Part shown: in pieces, positions 6,458 to 14,285 of the stretch
Layout of the letters: each line of letters opens with the position of its first letter
How positions within the stretch are numbered: the stretch's first letter is position 1
From: a virus
Virus record (IMG/VR): IMGVR_UViG_3300010885_085038
Span: 1 to 21,857 of that record
Strand: one strand, 5' to 3'
Length of the DNA: 21,857 bases
Translations under genes and position numbers: made by a program
Notes under the pieces: generated by a model
Told to the model about the DNA's origin: nothing
Database searches by the model: none
Seen by the model: the letters and a program-made list of their open reading frames with translations, nothing else

Positions 6458-8050
6458 TCAGCCATGGTCGAACTCGTCCCTCGGCATCACTTCAACAATG
6501 AGTTCGTCGGTCTTGCAGGTGTAGACGAACTCCTTCCCGTCCTTGTCCCTTGTGGAAAGGTAGACGTCTTTCTTCCAGAGATGCCTGATTGATTCCAAGA
6601 CGGGCCTCACATATGCGTCGTGGAGAGGGCGGCCGTGCCACGCATGCTGAAGGAACATTATTCCCTTGTTCCTGTGGTTGTGGTCAACCAACCTTATCTC
6701 GGGGAGGCCCCCGTTCATGTGCCTTCCGACGAGCTTGGCCTTGATTTTTGCATGATCCTTGCTCTCTATCTTGTACTCGCCGTTTGGATACTTCTTCCAC
6801 TCGAAGAACTCGTACTTGTCGCAGAACTCGGGGGTGAAGAACTCCATGATCAAAGTGAGGTCGTTGTAGAACTTCCTGACCTCGAACACCTTGTCGTGGC
6901 CAAGGCCGAGATTCTTGTCCCAGGCCTCCCTTTCTTTTATGTCATGACACTCATCCCACTCCGAACCGAATTTGCCCTTGTCCCATCGCTCCTCTATGTC
7001 GCAGAGAAGATTGAATCCGAGCTTGTAGGGGTTCATTGAATACTTGCCCCCGAGCACCCCCATCTTGTGCTTCGCGTACTCTATGATCCCGGAACTGTCG
7101 TGCTGTTGTCCGAGTCCGGCAAGGCCTTGTTTTGATATAATGTGGTAGTCGACCCAGCTGGCCATTCCCTCATTTATTGTCTTCGTCATCCTCTGGGGGG
7201 CGAAGTACATGCTCTCCTCGTAGAGCATAGAAACGATGTCGCTCTCCCAAGGCTTGAGGGGGGCGTTGTCCCTGATGAAGCCCATGATGTCCTTGGTCGA
7301 GCCTACGAAAAGATCCAGATACTCAGCCGCCTCAATCTTCTCTATCTGCTCGTTCTGCCTCTTGATCCACTCGGCGGTGTTTATGTACCCCTCCATGTAG
7401 TCATGACCGTCCTCCACCTTGAGGCGGCCGGGATGGCGGTACTTGCGATTGTCCTTTGGTATGTTGTCCTTGTACTTCTTGGGCTCCCAGGCCTTGGAGG
7501 GGTCTATGAGCGTCTCGATCCTTAGCACATGGTCTATGAATTCGGTGACCCTCTCCTTGCCCCACCGGCTCATGTACTTCTTGATCCTCGTGCCGTGGTT
7601 CGCCAGCTCATTCATCATGTTCTGGCTAGTCTGCGAGAAATAGATGTTGTTCTTGAAGAAGTCCGCGTGGCCGAGCGCGTGGGCGACAACGGTCACGTTG
7701 TCGAGGAGCGTGTTGGAGTCTAAACAATAAAGGTAACATGGATTCGTGTTCACGACCATTTCATATATTCTGTGCATCCCGTGCATGTATCCACGCTGGA
7801 GTTCCTCATATTCCATCCCCCACTTCCAGTGCGGGTACCTGACGGGGAAACCTCCATAGGCCGCTATCTCGCTTATCTCGTCGTAGGTAAGCATTTCAAC
7901 AACGGTCGGAGGGAAATCACAGCCGAACTCACTCACCTTTCTAAATATATCGGGAAGGAGTCTCTTGAGGTCTTCTGGCACGGACACCCCGGGGATCGTG
8001 TTGTTCCCCATGAGCACTGGCGATCCGAGCATGAATTTGTTCTGGTTCAT
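6458..8050 (-). CDS. spoVR: SpoVR family protein (YcgB-like)
   Basis: The protein is 530 aa, close to the 500-odd residues of bacterial SpoVR/YcgB. Family hallmarks are clear: WKWGMEYEELQRGYMHGMHR near residues 75-95, AHALGHADFFKNN at 123-135, NEGMASWVDYH near 290 and MNPYKLGFNLL. SpoVR was named for its role in Bacillus spore cortex formation, and its biochemical activity remains poorly defined. The conserved His/Asp/Glu residues suggest metal binding, which is inference. It starts 4 bp after the yeaH stop, with TAGGG overlapping that stop as a possible ribosome-binding site, so translation is coupled. It completes the prkA-yeaH-spoVR order seen in bacterial operons. There is no sign of decay. 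Confidence 0.97.
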   Translation of the reverse strand: MNQNKFMLGSPVLMGNNTIPGVSVPEDLKRLLPDIFRKVSEFGCDFPPTVVEMLTYDEISEIAAYGGFPVRYPHWKWGMEYEELQRGYMHGMHRIYEMVVNTNPCYLYCLDSNTLLDNVTVVAHALGHADFFKNNIYFSQTSQNMMNELANHGTRIKKYMSRWGKERVTEFIDHVLRIETLIDPSKAWEPKKYKDNIPKDNRKYRHPGRLKVEDGHDYMEGYINTAEWIKRQNEQIEKIEAAEYLDLFVGSTKDIMGFIRDNAPLKPWESDIVSMLYEESMYFAPQRMTKTINEGMASWVDYHIISKQGLAGLGQQHDSSGIIEYAKHKMGVLGGKYSMNPYKLGFNLLCDIEERWDKGKFGSEWDECHDIKEREAWDKNLGLGHDKVFEVRKFYNDLTLIMEFFTPEFCDKYEFFEWKKYPNGEYKIESKDHAKIKAKLVGRHMNGGLPEIRLVDHNHRNKGIMFLQHAWHGRPLHDAYVRPVLESIRHLWKKDVYLSTRDKDGKEFVYTCKTDELIVEVMPRDEFDHG

Positions 8051-8054
8051 ATTT

Positions 8055-9239
8055 CTACCCTAGAGCCGACCAGTAGTTCTCGACCTTCTTTTCCTTGCCG
8101 AGAAGTTCCGTTATTGCGTTCTTGATCTGCTTGTCCCTCTCCTCGTCCGACATCTGTCCAGCGACCTGAGTCGTCTTTACATTCTTGGACTTGCAGTGGC
8201 CGTCCACATACTGCTTCAGGCTGCCGTCGTACTGCCATGGAAGTATCTGAGTTATGCCTACCATATTCACGACCTTCGGGCCCAGTTCTTCCTCAAGCAC
8301 CTTCACGAAGTTGAGGTTGTCGCCGTCCCAGTTCTCCCCGTCGGTGAAGTAGAAGAGGTATATGTTCCACTTGATGGGATTGAACCTGTTCTCGAACATC
8401 TTGGAGATGAGCTTGAGGGCGGTGGAGCAAGTCGTGCCCCCGCCGTACCTGTACTTGTAGAACTTCTTCTCGTCCACCTCCTTGGCCACGGTGTCGTGCC
8501 AAACGTAGACGCGCTCCACCTTGTCGTAGAACTTCCTTATCCAAGCGTCTATCCACCAGCTCATGTCGCTAACGATGTCGCACTTGGTCTGATCCATGCT
8601 CGCAGAGCCGTCACGGGCGAAGAATATCACCGCGTTGTTGGAGGGTATCTTGATCTCGGTGAACTGCCTGTACCGCTTGTCGCTGTTTATGGGCGTTATC
8701 AGGCGAACGGGGTTGGCGAAACCGGGTATCTGGTGGAGTTTGTTTATTGATCCGTCGGCGCATTGCCTCTTGAGGGCCTGCTTTAGGGTCCTGGCGTTGT
8801 GCCTGAGGCTTTCGGGGCCGACGAGCGAGATGTTGTTGTACTTCTTGATTATATAGTCGTAGGTGTCGCTCGGCTTGGGCTTCATGTCGGGCAGTTCGAG
8901 CTCGTCCTGCATGAAGTTCAGAACCTCATCCAGGTCCACGGCGATGTCTATGCCGTCGCCAGCGTCCTGGCCGGCCTTGTTGCCCTTCCCCTGCCCCTTC
9001 TGGTCGTCCTTGCCTATGACGTCGCCCTGCTCGCCCTTACCCCTGCCGATCCCCTCGTCGCTCTCCCCGTATACTATGTGGGGAATGTCGATCTTGGGAA
9101 TGGTGACGACGATCTTGCCGTTCTTGCCACGGTTGCGGAAAATCGTTCCGTTCTTGATGTACTTCCTGAGTTCCTTGCGTCTTATGCCGCCATAGACGTC
9201 ATGGAAGTCCTTGTGGTCGGAATCTATTCTTCTAGGCAT
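8055..9239 (-). CDS. yeaH: DUF444 / YeaH family von Willebrand A-like protein
   Basis: The protein is 394 aa, a little shorter than E. coli YeaH (about 427). It opens with the DUF444 signature (RRIDSDHKDFHDV). A Gly/Lys-rich low-complexity linker follows at about 62-97, then a vWA domain with a complete MIDAS: D210-G-S212-A-S214, the GGGTTCS loop near 267-272, and D300 in YFTDGENW. YeaH proteins work with the PrkA AAA+ protein, presumably as a metal-dependent adaptor in the way vWA proteins pair with MoxR-type AAA+ proteins; the pairing is known genetically and the mechanism is inference. It starts 12 bp after the prkA stop and ends 4 bp before spoVR. Confidence 0.97.
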   Translation of the reverse strand: MPRRIDSDHKDFHDVYGGIRRKELRKYIKNGTIFRNRGKNGKIVVTIPKIDIPHIVYGESDEGIGRGKGEQGDVIGKDDQKGQGKGNKAGQDAGDGIDIAVDLDEVLNFMQDELELPDMKPKPSDTYDYIIKKYNNISLVGPESLRHNARTLKQALKRQCADGSINKLHQIPGFANPVRLITPINSDKRYRQFTEIKIPSNNAVIFFARDGSASMDQTKCDIVSDMSWWIDAWIRKFYDKVERVYVWHDTVAKEVDEKKFYKYRYGGGTTCSTALKLISKMFENRFNPIKWNIYLFYFTDGENWDGDNLNFVKVLEEELGPKVVNMVGITQILPWQYDGSLKQYVDGHCKSKNVKTTQVAGQMSDEERDKQIKNAITELLGKEKKVENYWSALG

Positions 9240-9251
9240 TTTGTCTCCTTG

Positions 9252-11327
9252 CTACTCCTCGGAGGCGTCGCCCCTCGCGAAAATGCTTGCCACATACTGG
9301 AGAACGTCCGTGGCGCTCTGTTCGTTGTATCCATACTGGGATATCAACCTCTGCTTCACGGCGTCGATCTTCTCCTGTATCTCCTTGTCCACGACCGTCG
9401 CCCCCTTGATGTTCAGGGCGGAAAGCTTGATGTGATCCTTGGTGTCCTCGAAGAGCTTGGACTCGAGAGCCTTCTTCAGCTGCGGGTTGCTGTCCCACTT
9501 GAACTGCTTGCCATTGTGGGCGAGGTGGCCTATGAACCCGGCGAGCATCCTCCTGAAGTCGTCCGCGCCGACCTCGGGGATGTCGATCTTCTCCTCGATC
9601 GATCGCATAAGCCTCTCGTCCGGCTCCTGATCCTGCTCGGTGAACGGGTTCCTTATCTTTGTCCCGTTGATGTAGGCCATGACGTTGTCTATGTAGTTTC
9701 CGCAGAGCCTCTCGACGGCATGCTCGTCGCCGACAAGTGCCTTCTGAACCTCGGTCTTCAATATCTCGTCCAATTCCTTCCTCGCTAGGTCGACACATGC
9801 GACAAACTTAGATTTGTCCTCTTGGTTGTCGAAGAGGGACTGATGGTCCACTCCCGACTTGAGCTCGTTGAGGACCATGAAGAAATTGATGTAGTCATAG
9901 TGCGAGCTGAGGCAATTGCTGATCTTGTCCTGAGTGTATCTGCAGCTTATGCCCGTCATGCCTTCGTCCGGGTACTTGTCGCGGAGTTCCTTGACGGAGT
10001 CCTCGGTCCAGCCAGGAAGCGACCTGCCGTCATACAGCTTGGCCTTCTCCACAAGGCCTATCTTCCCGTCCTTGTCCTCATGGAGCCTCGTGAGAACCGA
10101 CCACAGGGCCGCGATCTCGAGCGTGTGGGGGGCTATGTGCTGCCTTATTCGATCCTTGTTGTACTGATGCTCAAGTATCTTAAGCTCCTCGCTCCACCTC
10201 AAAAGGTAGGGCACGTCGATCTTCACGGTTCTGTCCCTCAAGGCCTCCATCGTCTGATCGCTCTTGAGCCTGAGGAACTCGGGGGAGTTCGTATGCCCGA
10301 TGAGCACGGTGTCCACGCCGACCTGCGGGAACTTCTTTGGCTTTATCTGCTTTTCCTGGGACGCGCCGAGAAGGTCATACAAGAACTCCTTGGCGAGCTT
10401 GAGAACCTCTATGAACTCGACGATGCCTCGGTTCCCCACGCAGAACTCACCGTCAAAGTTGAAGGCTCGAGGGTCGCTGTCGGTTCCGAAGTGGGGAAGC
10501 TTGCCCCAGTTAATGTCGCCGGTGAGCTCTGTGCTGTCTTGGTTCTTCTCGTCCTTGGGCTGGAACGTCGCTATGCCGCAACGGTCGGCCTCGCTGTGGG
10601 TCTTTCGAATCACGCGGATGTGGTTCTCTATGACCTTTCCCAAGTCGCCTTCGTTCCTGAGGAGAAGCTCCTGCATAAACTTCTTCGACCTTGGGTCTAG
10701 TTCTCCTTCTACGCTCAACTTGTAGAGGGAGGTTCTTTCCTGCTCAGACGTTTGATTGAGCAGGATTTCGTTCAGTTCTCCGACGACATCCTTCCTGATG
10801 TTCGGCGGGAGGAGCTTGAGCGGATCCTCACGCATGGGAGACTCGTCCTCCGCCTGCGTATAAATGCCGTCGTCCTTGCCGGTGGGAAGGTTTACCCACT
10901 TGAAGGTGTACCAGGCGCCCTTTTCGGTGAGCGAGTACTTCTCAAGGCCCTTCTTTATGCAGCGAAGTATCGTAGACTTGGAGCTTCCGACCGGCCCGTG
11001 GAGAAGGAGTACGCGACGCTCGGGTCCGTAGCCTCCGGCTGCGCCCTTGAAGAACTGCACAAGCTGGTGAAGGGTCTCGTTCAGTCCGAATATGGGCGTG
11101 TCGGAGCCCTCGAAGAACTTGTAGCGTACGTAGGTCTTCCTGTACCTCTCGACCTTGTCGGCGCCCTCGGCCATGATCATATCGTAAAGATATTGATATG
11201 CGGTCCGGGCAAGCCTTGGGTTCTCATATACAAGATCAAGGTACTCGGAAAAGGACATCTCCTCGTTGAGTTTCTTGAACTTGTCCTTGTCGAACTTAGA
11301 AGAGATTCTTTGAAGCACGTCTCGCAT
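9252..11327 (-). CDS. prkA: PrkA family AAA+ protein kinase/protease (YeaG-like)
   Basis: The protein is 691 aa (E. coli YeaG is about 644). It has an N-terminal PrkA segment, Walker A GPVGSSKST at about residues 111-119, the diagnostic GTFQPKDEKNQDSTELTG-like stretch (here ATFQPKDEKNQDSTELTG), NFDGEFCVGNRGIVEFIEVL, sensor-1 VLIGHTNSPEF and MEALRDRTVKIDVPY with a candidate arginine finger. A C-terminal domain once described as kinase-like follows. PrkA was called a serine kinase and has more recently been proposed to be an ATP-dependent protease. I chose the ATG at 11327 (AAAGGA about 6 nt upstream) over one 15 nt earlier that lacks a site. It is the first gene of the prkA-yeaH-spoVR unit and has its own good promoter. 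Confidence 0.97.
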   Translation of the reverse strand: MRDVLQRISSKFDKDKFKKLNEEMSFSEYLDLVYENPRLARTAYQYLYDMIMAEGADKVERYRKTYVRYKFFEGSDTPIFGLNETLHQLVQFFKGAAGGYGPERRVLLLHGPVGSSKSTILRCIKKGLEKYSLTEKGAWYTFKWVNLPTGKDDGIYTQAEDESPMREDPLKLLPPNIRKDVVGELNEILLNQTSEQERTSLYKLSVEGELDPRSKKFMQELLLRNEGDLGKVIENHIRVIRKTHSEADRCGIATFQPKDEKNQDSTELTGDINWGKLPHFGTDSDPRAFNFDGEFCVGNRGIVEFIEVLKLAKEFLYDLLGASQEKQIKPKKFPQVGVDTVLIGHTNSPEFLRLKSDQTMEALRDRTVKIDVPYLLRWSEELKILEHQYNKDRIRQHIAPHTLEIAALWSVLTRLHEDKDGKIGLVEKAKLYDGRSLPGWTEDSVKELRDKYPDEGMTGISCRYTQDKISNCLSSHYDYINFFMVLNELKSGVDHQSLFDNQEDKSKFVACVDLARKELDEILKTEVQKALVGDEHAVERLCGNYIDNVMAYINGTKIRNPFTEQDQEPDERLMRSIEEKIDIPEVGADDFRRMLAGFIGHLAHNGKQFKWDSNPQLKKALESKLFEDTKDHIKLSALNIKGATVVDKEIQEKIDAVKQRLISQYGYNEQSATDVLQYVASIFARGDASEE

Positions 11328-11364
11328 CTTATTTCCTTTCATTTAGACTGCGCCGGCCGTTATT

Positions 11365-11393
11365 ATTCTAGTTTCAAATTGATTAAAAATCAA
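11365..11393 (-). promoter_or_regulatory. Sigma70-like promoter for prkA-yeaH-spoVR
   Basis: On the minus strand TTGATT (11388-11393), a 17-bp spacer and TAGAAT (11365-11370) form a good promoter. The -10 context is TTGAAACTAGAATAAT, nearly the same as the promoter before the glycosyltransferase at 17346. The 5' leader to the ATG at 11327 would be about 30 nt and contains AAAGGA. Confidence 0.65.
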
Positions 11394-11400
11394 TGCCAGA

Positions 11401-11748
11401 CTACTTGACTTCTCCGAAATGCTTTCCGCCCGATACATCATCTATCTTTCTGTACGGTTCGTTGCCTACGCTCGAGGCCTTTTCGGCGGCCTTCCTTTGA
11501 TCCCTTGTGCCCCCCTTCTTGTCCATATTGTATTTGTAGCGGTAGTCATGGCCTTTGCTCTCGCTGTTCCACCTGTCCGTGCCGACCGGGTTGGAAAACT
11601 TGACCGAAGGGGCTCCCATGATCTCCTCCTTCACCTTGGAATTGCACTTGGGGCACTTCGCCGCCTTCACTTCCTTGTCCTTTTCGGCCATCTTGGTCCA
11701 CACGTCGTAGACCTCTCCGCACTTGCACTGAAATTCATATCTGGGCAT
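11401..11748 (-). CDS. FmdB-type zinc-ribbon protein
   Basis: The protein is 115 aa. It opens MPRYEFQCKCGEVYDVWTKM, the classic FmdB/regulatory-protein zinc ribbon, with metal ligands C8-x-C10 and C32-P-K-C35. The rest is Lys-rich and probably disordered, ending in VSGGKHFGEVK. Such proteins occur in many phages and bacteria without a firm function; nucleic-acid or protein binding is likely. Its start overlaps the end of the preceding gene by 14 bp (that gene ends at 11735), so the two are probably translationally coupled. It ends just upstream of the prkA promoter. Confidence 0.85.
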   Translation of the reverse strand: MPRYEFQCKCGEVYDVWTKMAEKDKEVKAAKCPKCNSKVKEEIMGAPSVKFSNPVGTDRWNSESKGHDYRYKYNMDKKGGTRDQRKAAEKASSVGNEPYRKIDDVSGGKHFGEVK

Positions 11749-12007
11749 CGTCTAGTCCTTCCATTAGTTTCATGAGGCCGTTGAAGACCTCTCCGATCAT
11801 CTTTAATTTAGAGCTGGTCTTGTAGAATCTCCAGAAAAAAGAACTCTCGCAAATTTTTATCGAACAATTGAGTATTTGCTGGTTGGTGTTCTCGAACTGA
11901 GTCATCGCTATGAGTTCTGTCGCGTCGGGAACCATGAACATGGACTCGTCCATGTTGTCGTCCTCGTCCTCCCCGTCCTCGTCGTCATTGAAATAGAACC
12001 TTTTCAT
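11735..12007 (-). CDS. Conserved hypothetical acidic phage protein
   Basis: The protein is 90 aa. The N-terminus is MKRFYF followed by about 15 mostly acidic residues, then a helical region (MTQFENTNQQILNCSIKI) and FFWRFYKTSSKLKMIGEVF. I have seen this arrangement in other phage hypothetical proteins but know no function. The ATG at 12007 overlaps the stop of the preceding gene in ATGA, and GGGGG 6 nt upstream may serve as ribosome-binding site. An earlier in-frame ATG at 12040 would lie well inside that gene and is less likely. Confidence 0.75.
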   Translation of the reverse strand: MKRFYFNDDEDGEDEDDNMDESMFMVPDATELIAMTQFENTNQQILNCSIKICESSFFWRFYKTSSKLKMIGEVFNGLMKLMEGLDDAQI

Positions 12008-12471
12008 GTAACCCCCGCAGACTGATAAAGAAGATGGCATTTTCCCCAGAAATTCAGAACGGCCATTTCGTTTACGGTCAGATTGTTGTACGACCCAAAT
12101 CTTCTCAAAGCATGGTCAAATGGGACCTTGGATGTATTTATCCACTGATCGACAACAAAATTGCCGCATCCGTCCTTGTAATCCACAAACGAAGTCTGGT
12201 CGTTGGATTTGGACGAAGAAATCTTGAAATCGCCCGAAAAATCTCGTACGGCCATGACGGTCGCGGGAATCTTAAAATCGGCGCTCGAACTTTTCAATAT
12301 TCTGACGCCAAACTTGTTCGCCCACTTGAATATCGGTATTTTAAGGCTTGTTTCTATGGAAACAACGCATTCGGGAATTGTCTTCTTGATTGAGTACCAT
12401 GATGCAAATGCCATCCAGTCGCAACAAGAACTGCATTCGCATTGTATCGCTATACTCAAATCATTATTCAT
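12004..12471 (-). CDS. Hypothetical protein, possibly glycosyltransferase-like
   Basis: The protein is 155 aa. The opening LSIAIQCECSSCCDWMAFAS and then WYSIKKTIPEC, followed by FKWANKFGVRIL, has the strand-helix-strand pattern of the start of GT-A enzymes, where a screening of host acceptor sites follows. There is no DxD motif, so catalytic activity is doubtful. The C-terminal LTVNEMAVLNFWGKCHLLY is helical. It has six Cys, mostly near the N-terminus. The start at 12471 lies 4 nt after the stop of the 54-aa gene, without a clear ribosome-binding site. I cannot assign a function. Confidence 0.7.
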   Translation of the reverse strand: MNNDLSIAIQCECSSCCDWMAFASWYSIKKTIPECVVSIETSLKIPIFKWANKFGVRILKSSSADFKIPATVMAVRDFSGDFKISSSKSNDQTSFVDYKDGCGNFVVDQWINTSKVPFDHALRRFGSYNNLTVNEMAVLNFWGKCHLLYQSAGVT

Positions 12472-12475
12472 TGAT

Positions 12476-12640
12476 TTAAGTAGAGTGAAGAAATGGCTTA
12501 ATTTTAGTCTTTATGTTGGGAGAGTGAGTCTTGACATGCCTGAACCTGCTAGCGTGCTGCGCCATTCCCCCCGAGTTAAGCCCGGTCGCAGTAAACTTGG
12601 TGCCCCTTTCCTGGATGAGCCAATCCTTGAAGGTGATCAT
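12476..12640 (-). CDS. Very small basic protein with capsid-targeting-like N-terminus
   Basis: This 54-aa frame starts at ATG 12640, which overlaps the stop of the preceding gene as ATGA, and ends at TAA 12476. It fills what would otherwise be the only 165-bp hole in this block. The N-terminus MITFKDWLIQERG parallels the neighbouring MKFQDWIAIREQQ and the T4 capsid-targeting peptide MKTYQEFIAE, with an I-Q-E at the position where the T4 prohead protease cuts. The remainder is strongly basic (about 13 Lys/Arg/His in 54 residues) and contains no acidic residue after Glu11, so it could be a DNA-associated internal head protein. The coupling and composition support a real gene; the function is inference. 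Confidence 0.7.
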   Translation of the reverse strand: MITFKDWLIQERGTKFTATGLNSGGMAQHASRFRHVKTHSPNIKTKIKPFLHST

Positions 12641-12921
12641 TTTGCCATTGGATTTTTGACCGGACTGATCAGATCGGCTATTGACTCCAAGTCCTCGGGC
12701 TTGGAGTTGGGGTCGAGAGCGACCTGCTTTCCGAGGTTCTCAAGAGCCTTCTTCCTCATGGCGGCCGGCTTGGTTAAATTCCCGGCAATCACCTGCTTAA
12801 CTCGAGTGTTTATCTTGCTCTTGTTGTCCTTCATGCCTGCGGGAACCATAGGCTTTTGGCCAATCTGTCCCGGCGCGGGAATCTGCTGCTCTCTTATGGC
12901 GATCCAATCTTGAAACTTCAT
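12637..12921 (-). CDS. Hypothetical protein with capsid-targeting-like N-terminus
   Basis: The protein is 94 aa. It begins MKFQDWIAIREQQIPAPGQ, closely matching the T4 internal-protein targeting peptide MKTYQEFIAE (F-Q-D-W-I-A against Y-Q-E-F-I-A) with I-R-E at the expected cleavage place. A Pro/Gln/Gly-rich linker and a basic helical region follow (NTRVKQVIAGNLTKPAAMRK), then LDPNSKPEDLESIADLI. I chose the ATG at 12921; an in-frame ATG at 13038 lies inside hldE. No Shine-Dalgarno is present but a TAGATA box ends 5 nt upstream. A virion-internal protein is plausible, not shown. Confidence 0.75.
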   Translation of the reverse strand: MKFQDWIAIREQQIPAPGQIGQKPMVPAGMKDNKSKINTRVKQVIAGNLTKPAAMRKKALENLGKQVALDPNSKPEDLESIADLISPVKNPMAK

Positions 12922-12926
12922 GGATG

Positions 12927-12932
12927 TATCTA
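12927..12932 (-). promoter_or_regulatory. Putative -10 box embedded in the hldE stop codon
   Basis: The minus strand reads GGACTCTAGATACATCC before the ATG at 12921. TAGATA includes the TAG stop of hldE (12930-12932) and ends 5 nt before the start codon. It matches the box before the methyltransferase gene (GGAATCTAGTATCATC) at most positions. Confidence 0.45.
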
Positions 12933-14285
12933 GAGTCCACGACGTATTTTTTCTACGAGAGAAGTGGTGGAATGACCGCCCACAAGGCCAAAAGAACACA
13001 CCTCTCCAACAAGATTTGAGCCTACAGGGGCGATCCAATCGGATCCCTTAACCAAGACATCGGGCATGATCTTCTTGATCAACTCACAAGGCGTGTCCTC
13101 GTCGAAATCAACGACGAAATCAACGCACCCAAGGGCAGCGACCATGGATTTCCTGAAAGGAAGGTCGTTGACCATGCCGTGGCTCTTGTTCTGTTTGGAG
13201 ATACTCCTGTCGGAGTTGAGGGCGACAACAAGCCTTTCCGCCTTAGATTTGGCAAACTCAAGCATGGCGACATGGCCGGGATGAAGAATATCAAAGCATC
13301 CGTTCGCAAACGAAAGGGAAAAGTCCCTCCTCGACAAAATGCGAGGGTCGACAATCTTAGAGGAGGATATCTGGGACGGGTGCACGGGGTAGTTGTAAAG
13401 CTGGTCCACATACAGGGAGCAAGCCTCGAAGGATATCTCCACAGCCCTACGTATGTCTATGGAATGAGCCATGCACATGGCGAGGAATGCTATAAACGCG
13501 TCCCCGGCGCCGACCACCGACCTGGGAGTCTTCTTGGAGGGGGGGCGGTACTCGAACCATCCACCCTCAACATTGCCGACCACGCCGTCGCCCGCCTGGG
13601 TGATCACCACTGCCTGGCAGCCGGTCTCTCGCATGAAGTACTCGCACTGAAGCCTCCAGTCGGAATGCCCGCTCATATCCCTAGCCTCTTGGGCGTTGGG
13701 CTTTATGATTGTGCAACCCCTCCACCGCTCCACGGGAAGCTTCTTGGGATCGACTATCGTTATGGTGCTTTCATCTAGTTTGCTGATGAATTCCCCAAGT
13801 CCCTTGAACAATCCTTTGTTGTAGTCGGAGAAAACAATGACGCTGAAAGGGTCGGAGGAAAAAAGGTTGTCCAGAAGCCTCCCTTGGAGGCTTTTCAAGG
13901 ATTCGGCGTCGAGGTTGTAGTCATCGCCCTCTATGTCCAGGCGACACAGGGGGAAGCCTTCGCCGCTGTAGAACCTCTTCTTTATGGGGACGCCGCTGGA
14001 GGGTATGCAACAGCCCATGTCTATGTCGCCCGCCAAGTTCTTTATTTTATCATTTGTGAGGGCAAAAAGGCTGACGTCAAAGTTGAAGTTGGAAAACTGA
14101 CGGCAAACATTTGCGGCTCCCCCAAGGACGACGCACGGCTCGTCCTTGTCTGCTCGGAGAACCGGTATTGGAAACTCCGGGCTGACCCTGTTGGCCGAGA
14201 CCTCATAGTATTCGTCAAGTATTGCGTCGCCGAAAACGGCGACCCTCGGCCTATAGTCGAACTGCCGCTCCAGGAGTTCGTTCAT
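12930..14285 (-). CDS. hldE: Bifunctional heptose 7-phosphate kinase / heptose 1-phosphate adenylyltransferase
   Basis: The protein is 451 aa (E. coli HldE is 477). The N-terminal PfkB-type kinase domain shows GDAILDEY (19-26), LGGAANVC (54-61), the VDPKK segment (178-182), KPNAQEA (195-201) and catalytic GAGDAF (259-264). The C-terminal nucleotidyltransferase domain shows FANGCFDILHPGH (326-338, with the HxGH motif), LNSDRS and GGHSTTSLVEKI (436-446). The enzyme phosphorylates D-glycero-beta-D-manno-heptose 7-phosphate and then transfers AMP to give ADP-heptose, the LPS inner-core precursor. Both active sites look intact. It starts in an ATGA overlap with the preceding secreted-protein gene. 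In a phage it could feed heptosylation of the host surface or of phage components. The later steps (HldD, GmhA/B) are not in this window. Confidence 0.93.
   Translation of the reverse strand: MNELLERQFDYRPRVAVFGDAILDEYYEVSANRVSPEFPIPVLRADKDEPCVVLGGAANVCRQFSNFNFDVSLFALTNDKIKNLAGDIDMGCCIPSSGVPIKKRFYSGEGFPLCRLDIEGDDYNLDAESLKSLQGRLLDNLFSSDPFSVIVFSDYNKGLFKGLGEFISKLDESTITIVDPKKLPVERWRGCTIIKPNAQEARDMSGHSDWRLQCEYFMRETGCQAVVITQAGDGVVGNVEGGWFEYRPPSKKTPRSVVGAGDAFIAFLAMCMAHSIDIRRAVEISFEACSLYVDQLYNYPVHPSQISSSKIVDPRILSRRDFSLSFANGCFDILHPGHVAMLEFAKSKAERLVVALNSDRSISKQNKSHGMVNDLPFRKSMVAALGCVDFVVDFDEDTPCELIKKIMPDVLVKGSDWIAPVGSNLVGEVCSFGLVGGHSTTSLVEKIRRGL

Noticed and set aside
8799-9788. Long + strand open frame of 329 codons antisense to yeaH and prkA
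   Set aside because: It is a shadow of two strongly conserved genes, is Leu/Val-rich from reversed codons, has no ribosome-binding site and no recognisable domain. The same holds for the + strand frames at 1908-2654 and 9822-10700.
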